Below are positions 31,907-43,635 of a stretch of DNA of 64,000 nt, one piece after another. The position numbers and the translations under genes are program-made. This stretch comes from Tethya wilhelma (lineage: Eukaryota; Porifera; Demospongiae; Tethyida; Tethyidae): contig CAXIPT010000004.1 of assembly GCA_964030475.1 (NCBI GenBank), positions 3,677,598 through 3,741,597 of the forward strand. The letters run 5' to 3'. How positions within the stretch are numbered: position 1 is the first letter of the stretch; each line of letters starts with the position of its first letter. Below the pieces are notes generated by a model that ran no database searches, had not been told where the DNA came from, and was given only the letters and a program-made list of their open reading frames with translations.

Positions 31907-32433
31907 AGTCTGGCGTAGTCAGCCCCTTACACGCAAGCGGGAAAAGGGTCTGGTCGCACTTCCGTGTCGCCCTGCAATGTCATACCGACTCAATTTTTAG
32001 ATAGTAGCACATATTAGTTAGAGTTGCCCAATTTTGGCTCTTTTTGTCTTTGCGCTAAAACCAAGGCTCAATACATAGCTAGCAAGTCAAGTCTTAGCTA
32101 TTTCATGGCTTTAAAATCCCTACTACGTAAATCTGTTATAGCAGCATGGCTCTACTCATTTGCCACACACCTAGAAGCTTGATCCTCTACACCACGCTGA
32201 TCTCCAACAATCGTACAAAGCACAGGCTGATCTCCAACAATCGTACAAAGCACAGGAGGGCCTTAGCTTGTAGCCGTCTTCTCTAAATTCTTGTCCATAC
32301 AAAACTGCTCTTTTAAAACTCGCAAATGCTCAAAACCACAGGAGTTTAGTTATGCCTGGGCAACACGAAAGTGCTGGGGTTGAGACTAGACCCTTTTTTC
32401 CACATGCGTGTAAGGGCCTGGCTACGCCAGACT
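31907..32433. mobile_element. MITE with about 50-bp inverted repeats starting AGTCTGGCGTAG
   Basis: The left end AGTCTGGCGTAGTCAGCCCC matches the complement of the right end (GGGCCTGGCTACGCCAGACT) and pairs on through CTTACACGCA and GGGTCT. 527 bp, non-coding. A 30-bp unit (GCTGATCTCCAACAATCGTA plus AAAGCACAG) is duplicated in tandem at about 32198-32258. The target duplication is unclear. Confidence 0.75.
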
Positions 32434-32874
32434 ATAGAAAAAAACATCTGCTCCCTTGTCGTAATATACCTGATTAAATATTTTCCTGTAATGTAAAGTT
32501 GTGACCAGGTGCATGATTTATCAAATAGATTTTCATTAAAATGAAAAAAATATGCGTATTGCTTTTAACTTTCTTTCCAATGGTATTGCATACAAAGACT
32601 TTGCATGGTGCTTAACATACTTGCACCAACATGTTGGTCATATGACTTACGTACCACTCGTTAAATGTAAAGAATTATTTGGACAGAGCTCAAGACCTGT
32701 TTCCATGGCAACCAAACTTTTATGTGAGAATTGACTTACCATGTATATTTGATAAAATTTGCCATGCCGTCTTGATTACTTGTTGCCATGGTGAGATACG
32801 AAAGTCTTTCCATTTAATGCACACCTCATCACTATCTTTTGGCCAACATCTCTCAATGGCAACGGTTCATATTC
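32434..32874. other. Intergenic, no gene recognised
   Basis: Starts with the ACCTGATTAAATATTTTCCT phrase seen before the MITE. Two short open frames have no recognisable domain. Confidence 0.3.
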
Positions 32875-33545
32875 TTTCATCTTGGCTCAACTTTTCTCCG
32901 AGACTATTCACTGTCAGAAGCTGATTCTTAATTGAATGAACAAACTTGGTTTCTTCTGGGTCAGTCGCTTTTGCCAAGGTTTTACAATCGGTTTTTAGCA
33001 CTTCATTGAGTAGCTAGATAGAAGGCGAAAAGTGCCTTCTCCATATGGCCGCCATCACTCATAGATAATTCATTAGCTACAAGAAAATTCAATTGACGAC
33101 CCTTTCCACACACAAAAGTGTGCATTATTTGGAGCATATAGCAAGGCAAGTAAATCTTATGATACAGCTCCTACCTCCAAATTAAATGACTGAGATGTGT
33201 ATTTCACTATAGACACTTCAGCAGCCTGCCACAGCTCAGTAGCTAGCATTATGAAAAAATGAGACCACACAAGTAAAACAAAAAACATTGGATATCAAGA
33301 ATCAGCTATTTAAAGTGAGTGCTCGCATAGAAAAATCAGTGCAAGATAGAATAATGATGCAGAAAATTAGAGGTTTGGCATATTTTAGTTTGGTACTTTA
33401 GCGATGGTTTTAGGCCATGTTTTTATAGGGCCATCAGAGAGAGAAACAGCTAAATAGTAGTTTAAGTAGCGTTTTTGCTGAATTATTTGCATGAATATTT
33501 GTATTACGCTAATGGGCCATCCGTATCATTCCAATGCTACCGTAC
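32875..33545. mobile_element. Rearranged B and C fragments
   Basis: A reversed B module (about 32875-33126) is followed by a spacer-1 relative (AAGGCAAGTAAATCTTATGA) and the outer C arm (33246-33290). A forward B fragment (about 33293-33545) then ends near a degraded hairpin (CTACCGTACCTGG). This is a nested or recombined set, not one intact element. Confidence 0.6.
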
Positions 33546-34113
33546 CTGGCAACTAACTATAAGTTAAATTAACATTATTTGCCATTTTGCGAAGAGAACA
33601 AAACCATTTTTCTTTGGGTGGTTTTGATAATAACATACCTAAACACAACATGTAAAAAACCACAAGATCTACTATCACAAGCAATCATATCTCCTCCCTT
33701 ATTGTCTCTACAAAAACACCACATTCCTGTATCTTATTCTGTCTCGGGCTTATTAGATACACTTGGCAGTGAGTAAAACCTGCCAGATCTAGCTAGAGTT
33801 GCCAAAACTTCTTTGCAAAAGAGATGGCTGACTGAATGAAATTATGATTTGCTGTTATATACGCTCCACGTGAGCTTCATCTTCAGATCATACAACAAAG
33901 TCACAGTAATTTCACATGATGAAAAGCTGCAATTGAATGGTAATAGTAAGGTAGATAGTGGGATTATAAAACTTTAAACCACTGTGTGTTCTGGAAATTA
34001 TTTCTACGTACGAAACTTGGCACAACTATTCTTTAAAGCATATATTTTTAATACATATCAACATCAAAAGTTTTGAAAAGTACTAATTTAATTAGATTAA
34101 AAACCAAAATGGT
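33546..34113. other. Intergenic, no gene recognised
   Basis: A 65-residue open frame at 33579-33776 has unremarkable composition. Nothing else is visible. Confidence 0.3.
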
Positions 34114-34115
34114 TA

Positions 34116-35998
34116 CTGCTGCCAGGTAAACTATGGCGGTCCGTGTACTCTCCGTATTAAAATTAGATCAACTTTTAGAAAAAAATAGCATAACAGGACT
34201 TCTGGGTGCAGTTAAACATAGTGCATAAAAACTAGATTAAAACCAATTAAAAACCAAAATGTTCAACGAGTCACTGTAATACAGCTAGCACAATAAAAAG
34301 CATCTTAGCCACAACATTTAGAATCAATCCAGCACTCACAGGGGCCATTGCACTAGCAGCACAGGTATATTTATGAAACAATTTCAACCCAGTAACTCAC
34401 CTCAACATCCATTGCCCATTGTGCTGAACCGGTTTCGGCCAATAGCAGGCCTCATCAGCAGCACTGGGGCAGCATGGAGTCATCTCCATCATGAGTATCA
34501 TCAACTGAAACATAGTATAACTGTACTGCGTTAAACATGGATTGTGTCTACACCATACAGCCTTGTTGATGATTACTGCATTGTAATCGAAACTTTTGGC
34601 AAGAATGGACTGGTGTTAAAATTTAAACTTTAAAATAGCGTTAAATCCTGCATTTCTTCTTTTAATTCTTCTTTATTGGTACTGGTTCAGGTAATTTCAA
34701 CACTTCACTTATATCATCACTACCGGTACTCATTTTGAAACTTTTAGATACATGAGTAGTCATTGAACAAGAAGATTTGGCTTCATGCACTGGGGTGAAC
34801 GAGTGTCAAGTAAGTCATAACCTTCTTCATATCGTTTACAATAGTTTCTTCAGGTGTGAATATTATGCCTGGAGAGCTTGACTTATCACTGGAGGAGCTA
34901 TCCACACATGAGCTGAATCCAAGGACAGACAGGTTTCACCTTCTCTTGCTGTTAAAAAACCAAGTGATTTATCACCCAGCTGCGGAGGCTGAACCAAGAC
35001 ATTATATTGACAGGAGTGGGCGACAGGGACCAAGCTTTACCAACTAGAGAGGCTATGTTTTCAGTTGTGATTACCCGTCCAGGATGATTTTTTATATACT
35101 TTCTCCATTCCGTATTATAGTGTGACTTTGAAAAATCCGACATCTAACAGGTGGAGGAAATGTGTTGTGTGACTAAAATATGTACATCATTCTGGCAACC
35201 TATCCCAATGACTTCCATTGTGACATGAGATGAATGGCCCTCTTCAATCAATAATAACACAGGACATGTAGGGGATAGGTCATGATTTTTCCCTCCTTTA
35301 TGTGTCACAGCCAAGAATATGGCAATTTTGTTAATAAAATTATTAACGGATCATTAGGAATGGACTAACCATTAAAGGAACCTTACATCAGAGTCTAAAG
35401 TGGACGAAGTACTGAGGCCAGTTCCAAATATGGAATTGCTTGACTTGGTGCTGGCATAATCTACTTGTTTTCTTTAGATGTCTATGGGGTATTGTTTTCA
35501 ATTCTCACAACCCAATGGAGAATTACACCAATGTGTTTCAGACAGGCCTGCCATACATGTACTGTGACCAGCCACAACTGCTTCATTCTTCTTCAATATA
35601 ACCAACAGTTTTAGTAGATCCTTTGAGATAGCATAACTATGCCTCACTCTTCCAATGAACAAAACTGCTTCCTCCTCACAGTAGCTCTTCCACTCGAACT
35701 ACAACCACAAGCGTCAAGGCTCTTGTTCTTGTCCAAGTGTCACAAAACTTGTTGTGTACAGAAGATAAAATGTAATGTCTGTGTAGCTGAGTAAAATGCA
35801 ACAAATTCCACTAAATATACCAGGTTGGTTATGTCAGCATACGCTGATTAAGGCCTGACATGATTCACTTACCTCCTTCAGTCCAATAGCTACTCACTTC
35901 TTAGTAAATAATTAAAGTGGTAACATTCAGCATCTACTGTACACGATTTAATTTTTATACGGAGAGTACACTGACCGCCATAGTTTACCTGGCAGCAA
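34116..35998 (-). mobile_element. Pogo/Tigger-like DNA transposon, degenerate
   Basis: The 53-bp terminal inverted repeats start YTGCTGCCAGGTAAACTATG, and TA occurs at both flanks (34114-34115, 35999-36000). On the minus strand, blocks resemble the DDE domain of pogo-like transposases: SSHVTMEVIGIGCQNDVHIL (about 35240) and, in a clean frame at 35143-34990, SHYNTEWRKYIKNHPGRVIT, then IASLVGKAW and TPVNIMS. A tail fragment (YEEGYDLLDT) lies near 34820. Stops and frameshifts separate the blocks, so it is dead. The family normally binds its ends through an N-terminal HTH and cuts at TA. Order, TA flanks and motifs agree. Confidence 0.7.
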
Positions 35999-36000
35999 TA

Positions 36001-36792
36001 TATCACAGCCAAAATTCACGGCACTGTACAACCCCGTGTCAACCATTAGGGTGGCATGGGCTACAGCCCAGTAACAGTAATTTTGGGCAATGTACTATAC
36101 AACTCCATATTCGTTCAGTTGCTGTGGTTTTTTTTGCTATGTGCAGATTTATAATTATGAGCTAGCGCACAACAAAACACATCAAAGAAGCGTAATACAG
36201 ACTGAGAGATAGTATTACAATAAAATTTATTTCATATAGTAAATTAAGGCAGTAAATATCATTGTTTAAGTCATATTCAAATACAAATCTGTCAGTCAGT
36301 ACAGTAGATTTTTGTTCAGTAGTAGCTGTAAGCTAAATTTGCATGTTGATAGGTGAAAAATCTTTCGACAATTAATACGTGCAACATGTAGAGTAAGTTA
36401 GTACTTAAACCAGCGCACCTTCGATTCCTGATCTCTGCCGCTGAAGTGAAAGAAAGCCGTAAGTTTCACATTGCATTGTCAGCAAAATTTACTCATTTTT
36501 TACCGCTAAAATTGCAATTATTTGCCATTTTTGCTTACATGCAAGAGAGAAGCGAATCCCTCCATGTTGCGTTAGTTAGAGGAGGGTCTTACCAATTCTC
36601 TGATAGAGTTGGTTTATTGGCAACCATCTGGCTGATTCGGTTGAAAGTAGTTAGTACCAAGAATTCAAAAGTCATTTGTTGATAGGAGACAACGGAGTTT
36701 GAAGGTGTGCTAGTTTAAGTTTCAACCTACTGTACATATTGCATGAATTAGTTGTTCAAAAGTCGAATGTTGATTTTTCTTGACGTACACTG
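36001..36792. other. Intergenic, no gene recognised
   Basis: AT-rich. Open frames at 35917-36165 and 36446-36682 do not resemble known proteins. Confidence 0.3.
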
Positions 36793-37095
36793 ATGGATAA
36801 AAAAGATTCTGATGACATACTATCCTTCAAGCTAATTACAAAAACAATATTTGAATATTGTTATAATGGACAATCTTGCTCATTAAGCCTCGGCGCGTGT
36901 GTAGCACGTGCAGAGGGTTACGGTAGTCGTTTTGTCCTGTTCAATCGAAATCTCAAGAAAGCCAACTCTAGCGACAAAATTGATGGTACGTTCATAAATC
37001 TGAATGATCTTGTAGAATTACATTTAATGCTGTTATTGCTGAGATTTGAGTTTTGCTTTCTTTTTAGCGCTTGGCTTCGAGGCCACGCCTTCTGA
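36793..37095 (+). CDS. Unrecognised 100-residue open frame overlapping repeat D
   Basis: Starts ATG (MDKKDSDDILSFKLITKTIF) and runs through the repeat D segment from about 36886, where it becomes Leu-rich before stopping. No family recognised. Because half of it is repeat, it may be an accidental frame. Coding status is doubtful. Confidence 0.2.
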   Translation: MDKKDSDDILSFKLITKTIFEYCYNGQSCSLSLGACVARAEGYGSRFVLFNRNLKKANSSDKIDGTFINLNDLVELHLMLLLLRFEFCFLFSAWLRGHAF

Positions 37096-37505
37096 TTTAG
37101 TGTGCGTTATCAGGGGCGGATCCAGGAATTTAGAAAGGGTAGTTTGAATTAAATTGCGCGCAAAGTGTGCGGAAAATTTTGGCTAGCCACGCCCACTTTT
37201 CATAAACCACTGCTATTTTACGTGCTGAGCCCCACCCACTTCCAGTTGTGTGGACTTTGTACTTACCTGCACGAGCATGAGTAGCGCTAACTCGCTGATT
37301 TTTAGCCGTTTTGTGCCAGAATCTTCACTTGTTTTGGCCTATCTACTGGCTTAAATTCACTTTCAAAGTAAGTATTATACTTATGAGCGTCCATCAGTTG
37401 ATCTTGTACTGAAAAATTTTTTGATGAGCTGGCCAAAAAGGGGGGTTCGTCCGAACCAAACGAACTACCCCTGGATCCGCTACTGGTTATTTAGAATCAG
37501 AGCAA
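36886..37505 (+). mobile_element. Repeat D, split by a hAT-like MITE
   Basis: Starts AAGCCTCGGCGCGTGTGTAG and ends GTGTGCGTTATTTAGAAT once the MITE at 37111-37485 is removed. The same unit is uninterrupted at 58727-59003, and its start occurs reversed at 48167-48215. Its end resembles the complement of the family B left end (GTGTGCGTTATTTGGAAT). Confidence 0.65.
37111..37485. mobile_element. hAT-like MITE, copy 2, in repeat D
   Basis: Ends CAGGGGCGGATCCAGG and CCTGGATCCGCTACTG. GTTAT flanks both sides (37106-37110, 37486-37490). The uninterrupted D copy reads GCATTATTTAGAAT at 58986-59000, confirming a 5-bp target duplication. 375 bp. Confidence 0.85.
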
Positions 37506-37974
37506 TTATTATCATGATGCTGCTGCTGCTTTTAGTCAGTGTTCTTTCCATATACAGGCAGCTTTCTATGTAATGTATTGGCATGTATAGATTTTCAGTC
37601 TGACTATATATAGTATGTTTGCATCAGGCCAGTGACTACTCCAGTCGGAGCGGACTCAGCTGCTGTTGGTCAGTGTTCCTGGGCTGGCCGCTTTCTGTCT
37701 CATGACATCATAGCTATACACAATATCCTCAGGTATATAGCATGATAAATGCACTGACTAGCTAAGTGTGCAGAGGCCTTGGTGCTTTTCATTTAAGATG
37801 GGTACATCTCCAGCTGAGATTTTCTTTAGCAGCTGAGTTACAGGGAAGTTCTCTTTTTCAAATCGCACAGCAACTTTCCATAATGTATGTCCTGCATAAT
37901 TATTATATTATAATCATCAAATTGTTGATGACACAACTATGGTCAGATAGACAGATTCGGTGGTATTATTACAC
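37506..37974. other. Intergenic, no gene recognised
   Basis: Contains a short GCTGCTGCT run and TATATA words. No credible frame. Confidence 0.3.
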
Positions 37975-37975
37975 T

Positions 37976-37996
37976 ACACTACACACACACACACAC

Positions 37997-38037
<41 letters not shown>

Positions 38038-38060
38038 CACATACACACACACACACACAC
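37976..38060. repeat. CA dinucleotide microsatellite
   Basis: About 42 CA units with a few G and T interruptions. Confidence 0.95.
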
Positions 38061-38970
38061 TTCAGATACAACTTACAGAGTCATCTATGTTGCTAGAATG
38101 AAAACAGATAAAGCTGTTACTGATCTGGTATTACTGCATATGACATAGTTACTACATCACAGAGATATTACTTTCCAATCAAAAAGAAATATTCTTGAAG
38201 GTTTGCCTATGCAATCCTCTCAGCCTAAACAAATTTATGCAAAGACTTCTGTCTTTAGTATATAGAGAAAAAAAAAGAAATGTGAACCTACATATGTACA
38301 GTTGAGGGATAGCATAGTAACTCTTGCTGTGACATTCAGGCTGTCCTTGCACTGTGACAGTAGATTCAGACAGGTTTGCCAATTGTGATGCCACCCCTAC
38401 ATCTCTGCCACTAACACCTGAGTGACGAAATTTGTTTTCCCATAAAAAATTTTTTTCTGAGGTCAAAGGTCACGATAGTCCCCATAGGTACATTGTCAAA
38501 GACTTCATTTCTTTGTCTCTTGCCTGTCTTTTCAAGAAGTTTGCAGTCTAAATAGCCTAAAATAGTATTCTACATGTACACCATAGCAGATAAACAGTCA
38601 CAAAACCTTCAAGCGCTGTAAGTTGGATCACGAATATTTTCTTCTGAAGGCCTTTCACAAAAATTTACACCCCCAAAAATTTTCCGCTATACGGTAGTTA
38701 CGCACGTGAGGCTAGGTGCCTTAATTTGCAGCCTCGTGTAATACTTACCTGTGGCAGACTGGCAATCTACCCACTGATTGTAATCTTTATCCATCATGAG
38801 AAGTGAAAGTTTGTTCTTGTAAGTTTTATCATTTTGTAACTTTTAGTGTTCTTTTCTTTTAGGTGAAGACTCAGGCAATGTCCACGGCAATACAGACGGT
38901 CAGAGTCAACAGTCTGAATTTAAAACATTTTTTATAGTAATGGAGCCACAAAACCTTTTGTAGAGAAACT
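38061..38970. other. Intergenic with CCGTATA MITE remnant
   Basis: At 38655-38694 the bases CCCCAAAAATTTTCCGCTAT and then ACGG match the right end of the MITE at 49640-49845, followed by TA. The rest has no recognisable gene. Confidence 0.45.
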
Positions 38971-38972
38971 TA

Positions 38973-39945
38973 TTCCCAGTACGGTACATAGGAATGGCAC
39001 GGATAGCCCATTAGCGCAATACAAATATTCACACTAATAACTCTGTAAAAAATGAGCACTTGGCACTATAAGGCTTCTAAAGCTACTTTTTAGCTCATTC
39101 TCTTTCTAAAAACATGGCCTAAAACCATCGCTAAAGTATTTAACTAAAATATGCCAAACCTCCAACTTCTTCTTATTCTTCTATGTTGGCAAGACTTTTC
39201 TTAAAGACTGCTCACTTTCAGAAGCTGATTCTTGAACAAATTTGCTTGGTTTCTTTGTCCTCACGTGCTTTTTACATCGGTTATTCGTCTCTCTAGCTGA
39301 GTCGCTAGATACAAGACGAAAAGCGCCTTCTCCGTATGGCAGCCATTCATTTCTATACTCAATATAATTTATCAGCTACTTGGGAAATCAAATTGACGAC
39401 CATTTTCCTGATAGACAAGTGTGCGTTATTTGGAATTCGAATGGCTGCTTTACCTGATTGTACTGAAGTCTCTGTAACTTTTCATTCTTCTGTTTTTAGG
39501 AGATGAATAGACTACTTTCAGGTTTGTTATGTAGTTGTCATTATAAGAAGATGAGCAAAACAAGTAAATTTTGTTAGATACAGCTCCAGACTCCTGCCAG
39601 TGAGATGCTTCACCGAATATCCATGCTGATAGCTAGCATATCCACACAAACTCAAATGTGATTCATAGTATAATGAAAAAATGTGAATAAAACAAGTAAA
39701 AAACATTGGAAATGTATTAAGACATAGGAATGGCAAATCGTAAAATGAACGCAAACAAGATGGAATGGCTGTTTGAGTGTGTAAAGAATTATTCCTATGG
39801 GCAACACGAGCTAGAGGGACTCAAACATGGAAAGAGAGTACTACATGCAGCCCACACAGGAAGAAGCCATTCCATCTTGTTTGCGTTCTTTTTACGATTT
39901 GCCATTCCTATGTCTTAATGCATTTCCAATGTTTTTTTTTACTTG
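38973..39945 (-). mobile_element. Composite C-spacer-B element, copy 3
   Basis: On the plus strand it starts TTCCCAGTACGG and ends TTTTACTTG, with TA at 38971-38972 and 39946-39947. The B terminal hairpin is damaged here (TTCCCAGTACGGTACATAGG lacks the second stem). C arms lie at about 39693-39790 and 39865-39945 and share the copy-specific variants TTAAGACATAGG and GGCAAATCG. Confidence 0.8.
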
Positions 39946-39953
39946 TAGAACTA

Positions 39954-40257
39954 GGATTTACAAGTAAACTGGCCCTAAGCTACCTAGACCCTAAGGGTGA
40001 AGCTTATCGGCAGATATCTTCTTTAGGCCAACAATGCCTGCTGCAGGCCTTAATTGAGCTCTGTGGCCGGCCGTCTATAGCACAACCAAGTTTGTACACC
40101 AAAGGCATCAAGCTTGTAAAAGATGCTAGGGTCACTGGTGTAAAGCAAAAGAACTCAAGTCACTTTTTTCCACAATTGAGTGGAGGCAAGACAGTAGTTG
40201 ATCTGACAGCCTCAGACTCAGCAGATGAATTTGAATTCAAACGCCTAAAAAAAGACT
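39954..40257 (+). CDS. Unrecognised exon-like open frame with acidic/basic C-terminus
   Basis: Continues the frame out of the C element but has good coding character only after about 39954: LALSYLDPKGEAYRQISSLG, CLLQALIELCGRP, then SGGKTVVDLTASDSADEFEF and KRLKKD before the stop. It is probably an exon of a gene that the composite element has entered, since the flank before 38971 ends TAGAGAAACTTA. Family unknown. An acidic-serine motif followed by lysines suggests a nuclear protein; this is inference. Confidence 0.4.
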
Positions 40258-40554
40258 GAAGTAAAAAAGCCAACCCTGCTAAGAGAAAAGAGCGCAAGAG
40301 AAAATTGTATACTTTTAATGTGGTAGTTATGACCTCATTTCATTCATCTACACCAATTAAAAGTGAGTGAGTCATAAGGACATCAAGAGGCCACAGCCAT
40401 GCAAGTCAAAAAGGCATTAAAGCAAGATTTGAGTCTCAAAGGAACTCTCACATTGTTAGTGAGGGGTTGATCTTTACGTTGAGCAAGTCTTGATGATTCA
40501 GTTTCAGAAAATCAATCCTGGGATGCTAAGTCATTGCGCCACCTCGAAGGAGAT
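40258..40554. other. Non-coding flank
   Basis: Contains a Lys/Arg-rich in-frame relic just after the stop (AAGAGAAAAGAGCGC) and nothing else of note. Confidence 0.3.
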
Positions 40555-41425
40555 GGGTGCACTCAAAAGCATACATGTATATGCTGAATTTTTTATAGTT
40601 AACAAAAATAATGTATGCTAAAAATCAAAACAAATGGTAAAAATCATTAATGTAATAAATCAATATTAATAATAGTAACAGGCCTGGCAATGAGGCTTGT
40701 TCACAAGTATTGACTTATCCTTGCAGGTGAGGAGAGTGATGAGGAGTCGTCGGACTGGGCCAGGTTGGAGGCAGGAGTCAAATTACAGTGGGAAGAGAGA
40801 ATCACAGCTGGGTTTAAATGAGGAGGAAATCATATTTCATTAATTTCCCCTTTATATATTAAAGAGTATATAACAGTTACCTTCTACAGACGCCAAACGT
40901 CTTATCAATGACTCCTCTGGTTTTACAGTTGGTGGGACGACAGGAGCTGAAGATACTGGAATGGAAGAAACATAATGTTATAGATAATTTATAATACCTA
41001 CATGCATCACACAAAAAAAGAGAACAAGAAAATACAAGAATAAGAATAAAGTTGGCCAAAGGTTAGCCAAGGACTATAGTGACTGCTATTCACAGAAAAG
41101 AGAGTGAAGCAGTGCAAGGCTGTCTTGTGGGTCAGTAACTGTTTTAACAACATTGCTGCATGCATAAATATGTAACAAGTTTCACAGCTACATGACATGT
41201 TTCCACTGTACCAGCCAGAGTACATTCAGAGGCTACTGGTTGAGGTTGGTGTGCATTCTGCAGTTGGAAGTACTTTTGTCCAAGGTATTTTTAAAACTTT
41301 GTTTTTTATCGCATCAAACTCCAAATTAATTTTCAAGTGGATTTTAAAGGAGAGCAAGGCACAGATTTGGGTTGCGTCAAGGCAGAGTTTTTTACCCTAT
41401 TGATAAGTGAAGTAGACTCTCGATG
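40555..41425 (+). repeat. Tandem duplication unit 1 with a small acidic exon
   Basis: Matches 42297-43140 at an offset of about 1752 with roughly one difference in ten to fifteen bases. After the acceptor-like CCTTGCAG (40727) a frame reads EESDEESSDWARLEAGVKLQ and WEERITAGFK, then stop at about 40820. The peptide is conserved in unit 2 (SEESDEGSSDWASLEAG), so it is probably a real terminal exon. No family recognised. Confidence 0.6.
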
Positions 41426-42296
41426 CTTTGAAGGGAGTTCGGGCGAAATTTTCTATATGTTATATATTTGTCTGCCGTACGTTCTTTTCAACGTTTAAAT
41501 GTAGATTATATTTATGACGATCATTGCCTGTGCATCTCAATCTACAGCGCATGCACGTAGGTCCACGTGTTCATCGTGATCTTGCACTTCAATCAGAGAG
41601 AAACTTGATCAGTGGTGACTGAGAAAGAAAGGTACTGCTTGAGCTGAAAAGAGAGTAAACTTAAATTCTTGTAGTTAAAGACTCTGAACTGAGCCATGCA
41701 ATGACCAGAGAGACCACAGTTAGAGGGGCTCAGCCACTGAAGACTGCCAAAAGTAGAGAAAACAACAGGTAGTACTGCTGGCCCCTATGCTAGCACATAC
41801 ACCTGTTTGTCAGTTTTTGAACAACTAGCAATTGAATCATGCTGCTCAGTCATGGTGTATACGTTCAGTCATCCCACATCCTGGTTAATATTCAGCTTTC
41901 ATTTTTGTGTGTGTTGTATAGTTGAAGTGACATCAATTACTGATGAACATAATCGTTTGCTACATAGCAATGATAGCGGCTCGCCCCTTTGATGTTCAAC
42001 ATCGTCACTAGTTATACCTAGTTGATGGTGAATCAGATGAAGATATCCCAGCTTCTCAACCATCAATTGTAAGTGCATTTCAGTGTACTTATTGCCTTAA
42101 ATTGGTGCATGGTATGCACACTATAGTCTTTGTTGAAAAAATAAATCGCTAAAATTTGTACCCATGGAATAAATGAACATCAAGAAGAAATCGCTAATAT
42201 TTATACCCATTAGCCTTAATGTACACAAGAAGTCCAATCTTGTTGCTAAGATGCCTTACATGTGTAAATAGATATATAGCATGCATATAGAAAGTC
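41426..42296. other. Region between duplication units, no confident gene
   Basis: Contains GCGCATGCACGTAGGTCCACGTG near 41548 and a possible donor GAAAG|GTACTG near 41632, which could be a promoter and first exon. The open frame at 41807-41992 is unrecognised. Confidence 0.3.
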
Positions 42297-43140
42297 CTTA
42301 GTGCACTGAAAAGCATACATGTATATGCTGAATTTTCAAAAATAAGTATCTAAACATCAAGAAAATGGTAAAGATCATCAATGTAATAAATCAATATTAT
42401 TAATAATAGTATATAACAGGCCTGGTAATGAAGCTGCATTTAGCTTGTTCACAAGTATTGACTTATCCTTGCAAGTGAGGAGAGTGATGAGGGGTCGTCA
42501 GACTGGGCCAGTTTGGAGGCAGGAGTCAAATCACGGTGGGAAGAGAGAATCACAGCTGGGTTTAAATAAGGAGGAAATTATATTTCATTAATTCCCCCTT
42601 TTTATATTAAAGAGTATAATGATAACAGTTACCTTCTACAGACATCAAACATCTTATCAATGATGCCTCTGGTTTTACAGTCGGCGGGACGACAGGAGCT
42701 GGAGATGCTGGAATGGAAGAAACATAATGTTATAGATAATTTATAATACCTACATGCATCACACAAAAAAAGAGAACAAGAAAATACAAGAATAAGAATA
42801 AAGTTGGCCAAAGGTTAGCCAAGGACTATAGTGACTGCTACTCACAGAAAAGAGAGTGAAGCAGTGCAAGGCTGTCTTGTGGGTCAGTAACTGTTTTAAC
42901 AACATTGCTGCATGCATGATATATGTATTATCCATACTGTTGGTGTGCATTCTGCAGTTGAAGTACTTTTGTCCAAGGTATTTTAAAACTTTGTTTTTTA
43001 TCGCATGCAAACTCCAAATTAATTTCAAGTGGATTTTAAAGGAGAGCAAGGCACAGATTTGGGTTGCGTCATGGCAGAGTTTTCTACCCTATTGATAAGT
43101 GAAGTAGACTCTTGACGCTTTGAAGGGAGTTCAGGTGTAA
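42297..43140 (+). repeat. Tandem duplication unit 2
   Basis: Second copy of the 40555-41425 unit, with a small internal deletion near 42920-42945 and the same acidic exon ending ERITAGFK. Confidence 0.6.
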
Positions 43141-43162
43141 TCCTGTCAAATTTTTGAGGTAG

Positions 43163-43635
43163 CAGGAGTCATGATTGCTCACTCAGTTTTGCAGAGTGGA
43201 CCATCGCTGCACCATCCATCTATGCTCACCTGTTGTCTGGATTGGTGAATCCATCAGGAGACTTTGAAGATTTACCCAGTAAAGAGGACATCCCACTTGA
43301 TGCCTCTACAAGTTGTTTGCTTGAGTTTTATGAGAAGTAAGCATGCATGCATGCTATAATGAGAAAGTTTATTTAAAAGTGTATAATTATGTGCAATTTG
43401 GGGATTCAGCTAAGCCATCAGCAATCTATTGGATAATGTAGAATACATGACCCTTGTGGAACTACTCAGGATGCCTGCAAGTCGTGCTGTTACTCTATCC
43501 AGCAAGCCATATTTACTTCAAAATTTTGTCATTGCCGAAGTCATAGCAAAGTGCAACCACAAAACAGGAGTAGCCACAGTCCTGCCCGTGTCTTCATCAA
43601 ACGTGGACAGGAAGTACTCTATCCTCGAACTGTAA
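43163..43635 (+). CDS. Unrecognised two-exon coding segment
   Basis: About 43175-43336 reads SFAEWTIAAPSIYAHLLSGL then VNPSGDFEDLPSKEDIPLDA and STSCLLEFYEK, ending at a donor-like GAGAA|GTAAGC. After an acceptor near 43420 (CCATCAG) the frame continues NLLDNVEYMTLVELLRMPAS and on to a stop at 43635 (KYSILEL). The composition is strongly protein-like. I do not recognise the domain. Start and downstream exons are undefined, so this is a partial gene model. Confidence 0.4.

Noticed and set aside
37976..38060. CRISPR-like array
   Set aside because: The repeats in this window are microsatellites, minisatellites or transposons. None has constant repeats with unique spacers.
37766..38148. Thr/His-rich open frames
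   Set aside because: They are translations of the CA microsatellite.
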